Source: Gracilariopsis chorda
Lineage: Eukaryota > Rhodophyta > Florideophyceae > Gracilariales > Gracilariaceae
NCBI GenBank assembly: GCA_003194525.1
Contig: NBIV01000146.1
Span: forward strand, 1-64,000
DNA: 64,000 bases
Direction: 5' to 3'
The notes below the pieces were generated by a model. It searched no databases. It was not told where the DNA came from and was given only the letters and a program-made list of their open reading frames with translations. The translations under genes were made by a program, and so were the position numbers. Positions 57,537 through 64,000 of this stretch are shown here, in pieces. The first letter of the stretch is position 1. Every line of letters starts with the position of its first letter.

Positions 57537-58334
57537 CTACTTCTTGACCAGCGACATCATCAACATCTCCATCATACGTTCATGTCGCTTGGTCTCTTCC
57601 TGCCGAATTGCTCGCTCCTCTGCCCGCTGCGCCGCTCTTTCTTTCCTCTCTTCCTCTCGTTCGGCCTCCCGTCGAAGGCGCTCTTCACGCTGTTCCTGTC
57701 TCCATTTCTTTTCTTCCTCACGCTCTATAGATCTCATCGCCTTGTCCTCGTCCCGCCTCGCCTGATCCTGCGTTATTTGTAGCTTGTAAAGCTCAATCAG
57801 GTCAGCACTCGAGCGTCCTGGCGTCTCTTTTGCCCCCCTCTTACGCACGATAGGGGGTGCACTGGAAGGGCTCGCTGATTTTAGGGGGGTGTTCTCGCGC
57901 GCGCCGTCTGCTGAATGCAGTACTTCTGCGCCGCTAGGGCGGTCATCGAAAGGATTAGTCTCCGGCTCCTCGTCGCCAGACTCAAATGCACAAAGGATAT
58001 CATCCGAATCTTCACCTTCCCCGATGTCCGCACGTTCTGTCATACTGTAACGAATACGTTTAGCTTTCTCAACATCTGGAGGAATGGTAGGATCCCCAGT
58101 TGGGATCCTGCGGCGATGAAGAGAGGCAAATTTACGCTTCTAGCTGTCCGCGGTGCGCTTATACTCGGGGTATCTTTCCGAATGAAGCCGGACGATATGG
58201 TCCCATTCCTCCTTAGCGAGCGGCAAATGTTCTTCTAGAAGCTCCAGTAAATTGTCTACTTCCTGCCTTGAAAATCCCGAGCCTCGCCCCCCACTCTTCT
58301 CGATCGTCGTCTTCCTCTTACGAATTCCACCCAT
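57537..58334 (-). pseudogene. Harbinger accessory protein (DUF6818/Myb-like), one in-frame TAG
   Basis: Minus-strand ATG at 58334; 265 residues if the TAG at 58140-58142 (codon 65) is ignored. The N-terminus GSGFSRQEVDNLLELLEEHLP and EEWDHIVRLHSERYP is a Myb/SANT-like fold; after the stop KRKFASLHRRRIPTGDPTIPP and VEKAKRIR complete a pattern I recognise as the DUF6818 family. Then an acidic linker (ESGDEEPETNPFDD) and a long charged coiled coil (57800-57570, repeated REEE and RREAE) that would dimerise. In Harbinger elements the Myb-like partner binds DNA and brings the transposase to the nucleus. It ends six bases from the transposase stop. Confidence 0.85.
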
Positions 58335-59033
58335 TACCCTCGAAGCCGACTTTCAGCCACCTCTTTGCTGCCGTACAGCAGCATGAGAGGGTACATTTCC
58401 CGTCGCTGCGGCCCCGGAGAAAGTGGTGGAGAGCTTCCGGCGGCTTAGTGGGGATGCGTTAGTTGCAGCGGCATCGGGCGGAAAAGACGGCAATGCACCT
58501 TGCGCGTGAGGCATTGGCGTCTCGGAGGAAGGCTAGGATGGCGATGTGGAGCGAACTTGTGGCAGAGTCGCGACCGAAGGGCTTCGGTGACGTGACAGAG
58601 AAGCTTGTGTTCTCCCGGGGTTGCATTCCGAAGAGCGTTGCATGGAGAGCGGAGCCGGTATGAAAGGAGGAGAGGAAAGCGGTGGGGGCTCAGGGAAGCT
58701 CCCCGAAGGATCGTGGAGCGGGTGTTGTTCGTAGGCGGTATCTTGACCGGCGGGTGGGGTAGGGGCAAAATCCGCTTGGCCGGAGGAAGTCATTCTGCAC
58801 GTGCAAGGAGGTGCCCGGCGGGAGGTAGTCGGTGTTGGAAGGGGGGTAGGCGAAGGTTGGTGGACACAGCTGGCACAAAATGTGGCGAATGGGAATTTGT
58901 GTACACCACAAATCAACCTCGCATGTGGGCGAGCGCCAACCACGGAGAAAAAATGCGCATACATATTTGGGGTGATTTTGGCGCGAACAGCTCTCGAAAT
59001 GCCGAAATGTGCAGCAGTAAATTGGAATTTGTG

Positions 59034-59051
59034 TAATCAGGAAGCACCCAC
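59034..59051 (-). repeat. Right terminal inverted repeat of the Harbinger element
   Basis: TAATCAGGAAGCACCCAC, followed by TAAA (59052-59055). Partner of 56086-56103. Confidence 0.85.
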
Positions 59052-59150
59052 TAAACGACGTAGATAGTGTAGGAAAGTCAGCGCACATTTGCACTAATAA
59101 AAAGACAGAGTCAGCGGGCACGTGCCGTGGCAGGCCGCACATGTGCCGGC

Positions 59151-59173
59151 CACTACGAAGTAAAAATGTTTTG
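59151..59173 (+). repeat. Left terminal inverted repeat of the CACTA element
   Basis: CACTACGAAGTAAAA..., matching the reverse complement of 63071-63093 at 17 of 23 bases. Confidence 0.82.
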
Positions 59174-59967
59174 ATTCAATAGTAGAACATGAATATTTGC
59201 ATCAATTTCAATGGGTCAGAAAATTAGCAAATTTCGTTGGTGCACATTGTTGACCTGCGTATTCCCACTCAATGAAAACGTTGCGGTACTGCATTACTCT
59301 CATCGATGCGTAGAGCAAGGTTTGAAGTGGGGGTTGTCGATAGTTCTGATGGGCCGGGAACAACACCTGTATTAAATGGCATCACCGGAATCGCCATTCT
59401 GGCAGCAGCATCCACGTGCTTGTCAGGCCATTAATATGTGTGCGCGAACATGTACTTTGCACGGAGGCTTACACTGCAAACGAGTATGGCAAGTTCGGAA
59501 TCCTATTTTACATGACGGCGTTTTCCAAATAACCGTCTTCAAGCCGAGCCAGCGTGACGAACGCTGCCAGGTTCCTACTGGTCAGGAAGAATGGGAAAAT
59601 CATGTAAGTGGAATGTGGTGCTGTGATATCGGCACAGGCTAGGTCTTTTCTGGGCTCGATCGAGCACACGACGTGCGTCTGGGCCGGTTTCGATGTGACA
59701 GAAGGGGACGAAGCAGGAATGGATAGATATTCCTTCGCTGTAGGTGGAAGGATTGCATGCGTGTGGTGCGTCGGTGCTACTGGTCTGCTGACTGAGAGCG
59801 CGAGGTCGGCCGCTTCTGAGGTACAGGGGTGCCTAAAGGCAGCAGTGAAAACCCTGAGCACGGCTCCTCTGATCTCCGATGGAGTCAGGGGTGCGGCTGC
59901 GCCTCAAAGTAATAGATTGTCGTTCGGAGTGCATACCTGACATGTCGATCGCCTGATACCTGGTGAT

Positions 59968-62505
59968 ATGTGCGCCCTGCTTACTCCGCGATCGCGAAAT
60001 GCGCGGGACAATCATCCGAGGGACGAATTGTTTTGCGTGTTAGTGTCAAGGTTCTGGAAACATCAAGGTGGCATTGCGTCCCAGCGAGTGCTATGGATAA
60101 GATCGGAAAGCGTGAACTCGGCTGGAGAGAACGATGCTGGCGATCAACAATTCCGGATCCGGAATCTCGGCGCACAGATCGTGTGCGGAATAATGGAACT
60201 CTGTGAAGAAGGGCCTGACGCTCGTGAAGATGTGAGTGGAGGATCGGAAAGTTCTGAGAACTTCGGCCTCTTGCCAGACGGGTCTAGGTATGTCGTGTAT
60301 AGGGTGATGCTTTATTGTGATGATTTCCGCCCGTTCTCTTCTGTGCTGCCGCAGGGTTCCGCGGGAGGCTGCTATATGCTGCCGATTGGCCTGCCGACGA
60401 GGTGTCGCTGTTCTCGATCTGCTGTCCGCATAATCTCTTTCACTCCGCCCGGTGTATCCACCAATGAAGTTCTTTTGCACATCATTCCAGATTTGGTTCA
60501 TTCTGGTGCGGAAAGGGTGGATGGCATTGATGCCTTCGGTGATCCTGTGAAGATCTTCACGGACGTAGTTGGTTTTGTGGGAGACTATCCAGCCGCTGCG
60601 CACACAACCGATGTAATGGGCCACAACGCCGCAGCTCCTAGCACGCTCTACAATTCAGAAGGAGTACAGGAGGTCGATCAAGCATGTACGGCTTTTATAC
60701 AAGAGTGAATGCGCAAAACTCCGCGGGGTTGAGGACATTCGAGAGACACATGGCACTCAGGAACAGCGGAATTGATGATGATCATAGCAACAGGCTTGGT
60801 ATGAGATCAAACGAATCGTTTTCGGACTCCAGCGCGCCGCTGGTTGCATTTCAACGAGAGCTGGAGAGAAAAAGAGACGAGATATCAAATTCGATGGGAG
60901 GTCTCCCAGTCGTTTCCGGACTTTTTGACAGCTACAGGAGCAATGTACTCGCCCCCGATCACTTGCTAACAGGCCTGGCGAAGAATGTACTTGAGGCGTG
61001 CTTTGCCGCTCTTGGAAGTCGTGATGCTCGTTTGAAGGCGGATGTGTCCCTGTGTTCTGCCTTGCGGGATAACGGTCTGATCAGGCAGACATCTGTCTAC
61101 AACGTGAAGGAGAAGAAGTTGCACTCCATGACGCTGTCGGGGACGTACTGCTTGCTGCTAGTGGCCGCTGCGGTATTTCCTAGATGGCTGCGCGGGTTGA
61201 ACGACGAGCTGTGCGAGCTGCTGGAAGATCTTCAACAACTGGTGGGAATTACGTTCTGGTGGCCGACGATGGAAGACGATGGGCAGGAGGCATGTGACTA
61301 CGTGTGGGCGCGGGAAGGCGCGTCATACATGGAGGAACTTCAAACTCTCTCGAAGGGATACATTGCGAAAGTGGATAAGTTCTGGAAGAAGTGCGCTGAG
61401 TCGGGAGATCTTCTTGCAGAAGTGCTTGACAAGCCAAACTTGTATTGACTCATAGAACTGTACGGGCACACAGTTCCCGACTTCGGGCACACTTCAGTGA
61501 GTTAGTGTTCGAAACTGCTCATCAACCGATAAGAGATGTGTATCTCGCAGCAATCATCACCATGCCCATGTATCCGCTGTGGAGCACTGCCTAAGTAACG
61601 ACTGGCAGGGGCTTCTGGCGTGTCTGCATGTGCCGCCTCCCGACGATCGTCAGGACGGAGTCAAATGTGCCCGACAGAAGTTGCGCTGTCTCAAGCAGCT
61701 GCTACTTGGGAGAGAAGCCGCGCGACTCAAGAAGGATGATGAAGAGCACGTGATGTTTGCACGTGAGACAGACGAGAAACTGCACAGACTGTTTTGTGCC
61801 CCTGTGTTGTCGGAGATAAGATCATACGGGAAGACAGGAATAGCCATGTCGCCCACTGCTTTTATGTGTAGAGGGATCGGGAAGATAGGAGCACTGGAGA
61901 TGCAGATCTGCTTTGCAGACGTGGCAGGAGTTGTCGGGATTGTGCAGTACGCGCAAGATTTGCTTCGGGCTTATGCCCCTCGCTTCGGGGCAGGATCAAA
62001 TGGACACGTGGAGGAAATTGAAGTATTCAAAGGGTGCAAGAAGTATGGATTGAGAATGTCGAACGGAGAAGACGACAGGAGGGCTTTGTATGCCTGCGAG
62101 ACACTGAAAACCGGCTGCGTCTTCAGGACGCGTGTTCGAGAGGAATTCAGGGCTGACAAAGTAGTGTACAGGTTTCCACCACCACATTAAGAGAGAAGCG
62201 AGGAGGCCATTTTTGCAGTTTTGGGTTTCATGGTGAGGACCGGGGAGGACCCGTGGGCGATCCCCTTTCGTTGCGAGGTGGTGACGGGACGACGGCTGAA
62301 GCTATGCGGGCAGTGCGATGAGAGTTGTGTGCAGCTCGTCGGTATGCATGAAGACATGCAAAGAGTGGGATTGTATCACTGCTGCAATACCTCGTGCGAA
62401 ATTGACGTTTGCAAGAAGAAGTTCATCCATTCGGAGAGTAGGCTCGGCAGTGGAATGTATCGGTTTAAGACGATCATCGACGGGTACCCGCCGAGGGCCG
62501 GGTAG
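59968..62505 (+). pseudogene. Tnp2-like CACTA transposase, broken
   Basis: Plus-strand pieces in order. 59968-60660: VMLYCDDFRPFSSVLPQGSA, FTDVVGFVGDYPAAAHTTDV and GHNAAAPSTLY, the region around a Cys site (usually PCxxC) where the frame shifts at about 60655. 60645-61446: GLPVVSGLFDSYRSNVLAPDHLLTG, the Asp-containing core seen in Tnp2-type proteins. After TGA (61446-61448) the frame goes on with LIELYGHTVPDFGHTS, then shifts to ELVFETAHQPIRD and HHAHVSAVEHCLSNDWQGLL. The final part, 61579-62505, has TAA at 62188. The family cuts and pastes CACTA elements. I assign it from this text and from the CACTA ends; a KDZ-type relative is an alternative. 59174-59967 shows no assignable frame, though 59608-59940 is open. 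Confidence 0.72.
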
Positions 62506-63070
62506 CGAGCATCTGTGAAGACAGCCGAAGGGAGAGGCGCTGCACTGCAATGTACAGCAGTGGTGGGTGACAATAATTTTGTCGACACAGATAGGAACTG
62601 CCATATGTGATCCAATAAATTATGTTTATATCAAGTATTATAATCAACACATCGGAAAGATGACATTATCGGTACCGATTGTCAACAGGAATATCTTCCC
62701 AGCTATAGAATTGCTGTCCCCTCATTCAATAATACTAATTTGTCACATCACCGTATCTGACGCTTAGAGATGAATGGGATCAATACATATTTGTACCGTT
62801 TCTATTGATACTGAAACCACGGCTACGAACATGCAGCATCCAATGACGTTATTACAATGGAAGCATTAGAGCTATTGCCGCTATTCACTACATCTACCTT
62901 GCGTCTACCATCTTTTATTGATGTACATCACTGGAAGGAATGGGAGGGTATCATAAAGAATATCGTCTTGGAACCAACAGATCAGTGGTTCCAACATTTT
63001 CCATCCAATGCCACACATCAACAGTTCTATTGATGCCGTTTACGACTTGCCGTTTGTGAATCAATGCTTT

Positions 63071-63093
63071 CCAAAATATTTAACCTCGTAGTG
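63071..63093 (-). repeat. Right terminal inverted repeat of the CACTA element
   Basis: Ends CCTCGTAGTG at 63093; the reverse complement starts CACTACGAGG. Confidence 0.82.
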
Positions 63094-64000
63094 GCACGCC
63101 AGTTGAGATCTAAATGAAGACAATTATATACCACTATTTTGGATTTCAACTAATAGATCCGGAGAGTCAGGACATTTTCTCTATCCTTGCTCCCTCGGCC
63201 GCCAATTCAGCAAAACTTAAATGTCATAATTTTTACTTGGAGCCATCTTTGTGCAAACTGGTGAGCGGATCCGAGCAAGAAGAGAGATAAGAAATCGTGA
63301 TCGTGCTCTGCAAGCATTCTTTTCCCTTATGATCATTTCATCAGAGTCTAGATCATTGTCCGATAAACCTCGGCTGGACAAAACTCTAGAGAGCCAACCG
63401 AGCCGTCCTATCTGGGAAATCTCGGACGGCTTTTCTCTAAGCCTTCGGCTTAAAACATCCGCCAGTCGTCTGGAATCTCTGAACCCAGAAAGCTCTTCAT
63501 TTAGTTCGTTAGGACTGTTCCCAAACAAGGACACAAGTAAGGCTACATAGGTTCTTAATCGGACAGCGGTGAAACGTACTTTCTGTTAACCCGTATCTCG
63601 TAGACCAAAAAATCAACTCGCTACATACGCCCCTACGTCTAACTCGCCATTTATGTATCAAAACGGTTTGAAGAAGAATGCAAAGAGAGCGATGGAAGAG
63701 TACTGGACTAATTCCTCCTGTAAGTGAAGTCAAGGAAGTTCTTGCAGACGAGTTAGGCTCTCAGCTACAAAGGCTTTGTTTATAAGGAACTAATGGATCC
63801 GTTCAGTTTGAGAATAACACAACAGGAAAAGAGTATGGAGTTATTCACAGGTCTGCTCGACTCAACAATCGAGGGAACTATTCTATGGGATTGCTCTTCA
63901 TCACTTGTTCGTAACCCTTCTCATATGTAGATTGAGAAACCAAGCTGTACAGAGGTTTTGGGAAGATTTGTCGGTTCCGCACCTGCTACTAGAAGGATAG
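63094..64000. other. No assignable gene; weak coding text
   Basis: A plus frame at 63251-63550 is Ser-rich and charged, with a counterpart frame on the minus strand, so strand is unclear. Plus text near 63690-63780 (STGLIPPVSEVKEVLADELG) looks protein-like but is short. It may be the edge of another element that continues beyond the window. Confidence 0.3.

Larger units (their letters stand above)
56086..59051 (+). mobile_element. Complete PIF/Harbinger DNA transposon
   Basis: 2,966 bp with imperfect 18-bp terminal inverted repeats (56086-56103 and 59034-59051, 15 of 18 matching) and TAAA on both outer sides (56082-56085 and 59052-59055). Harbinger elements typically duplicate TWA, so TAA plus a neighbouring A fits. 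Inside are a DDE transposase (plus strand) and a DUF6818-like accessory gene (minus strand), facing each other with only six bases between their ends, the classical two-gene layout. Each gene carries one nonsense codon. 58335-59033 shows no gene. Confidence 0.92.
59151..63093 (+). mobile_element. CACTA (En/Spm) DNA transposon with broken Tnp2-like transposase
   Basis: 3,943 bp. The left end begins CACTACGAAGT and the right end, read on the minus strand, begins CACTACGAGGT; 17 of the first 23 positions match. Outer flanks share GC (59149-59150 and 63094-63095), a possible 2-bp duplication. Between them is plus-strand coding text for a Tnp2-like transposase (59968-62505). The motif TCTATTGAT or TTTATTGAT recurs three times in the right subterminal part (about 62797, 62911 and 63024), as subterminal repeats do in this superfamily. 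The coding region has at least two stops and three frameshifts. Confidence 0.82.

Noticed and set aside
58605..59142. Frames of 143-150 residues on both strands at the right side of the Harbinger element
   Set aside because: Both strands are equally open and no motif is seen; probably a low-complexity effect of the subterminal region.
63217..63550. Opposed frames of about 100 residues near the window end
   Set aside because: Neither strand could be preferred and no domain was found, so only mentioned as weak coding text.
1..64000. tRNA, rRNA, CRISPR array, bacterial operon or prophage
   Set aside because: None of the expected structures was seen, and the retroelement and transposase families present are eukaryotic.

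Overview
The window looks like heterochromatin-like, transposon-packed DNA of a eukaryote. I found no convincing host gene, rRNA, tRNA or CRISPR. Nearly every readable protein belongs to a transposable element: three Ty3/Gypsy, two Ty1/Copia, one Helitron, one complete PIF/Harbinger element plus a fragment of another, and one CACTA element. The style of these proteins (Harbinger transposase with an Arg-rich start, a DUF6818-like partner, short Copia LTRs) suggests an alga, most likely a red macroalga. That is an inference from family resemblance, not a proof.

Layout. 1-10345 is an old minus-strand Gypsy element (G1) whose left LTR lies outside the window. 10368-11422 is a broken unrecognised gene. 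13792-35803 is a three-layer nest. The outermost layer is a plus-strand Copia-like element. It was split at 14406/31389 by a minus-strand Copia element (C1, 14407-31388, target duplication AAGTT). C1 was in turn split inside its reverse transcriptase by a nearly intact 11.5-kb Gypsy element (G2, 15966-27480, 854-bp LTRs, target duplication CACCG). 36.0-40.4 kb is mostly unreadable. 40.4-46.8 kb is a degraded minus-strand Gypsy element (G3) that took at least two solo LTRs, one from the G2-type family and one from the outermost Copia-like family. 47520-53655 is a Helitron with a broken Rep-helicase. About 55.06-55.74 kb is a Harbinger transposase fragment. 56086-59051 is a complete but mutated Harbinger element with transposase and accessory gene. 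59151-63093 is a CACTA element with matched termini and a broken Tnp2-like transposase.

How the parts fit. LTR divergence agrees with the nesting order: C1 LTRs differ at about 13 of 180 positions, while the younger G2 LTRs inside it differ at about 18 of 854. All coding regions carry at least one stop, frameshift or catalytic change, so nothing here is clearly autonomous today. G2 comes closest: pol has a single nonsense codon.

Most interesting. G2 carries two plus-strand (antisense) open reading frames between the end of pol and its 3' LTR: a roughly 503-codon frame with one TAG, then a 126-residue frame overlapping it by ATGGTAG. The much older G1 has a degraded plus-strand coding module in the same place, with weak colinear resemblance. 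This may be an undescribed antisense gene module of an algal Gypsy lineage, comparable in layout to antisense ORFs known in some plant Tat/Ogre and Grande elements. All boundaries and percentages were read by eye.
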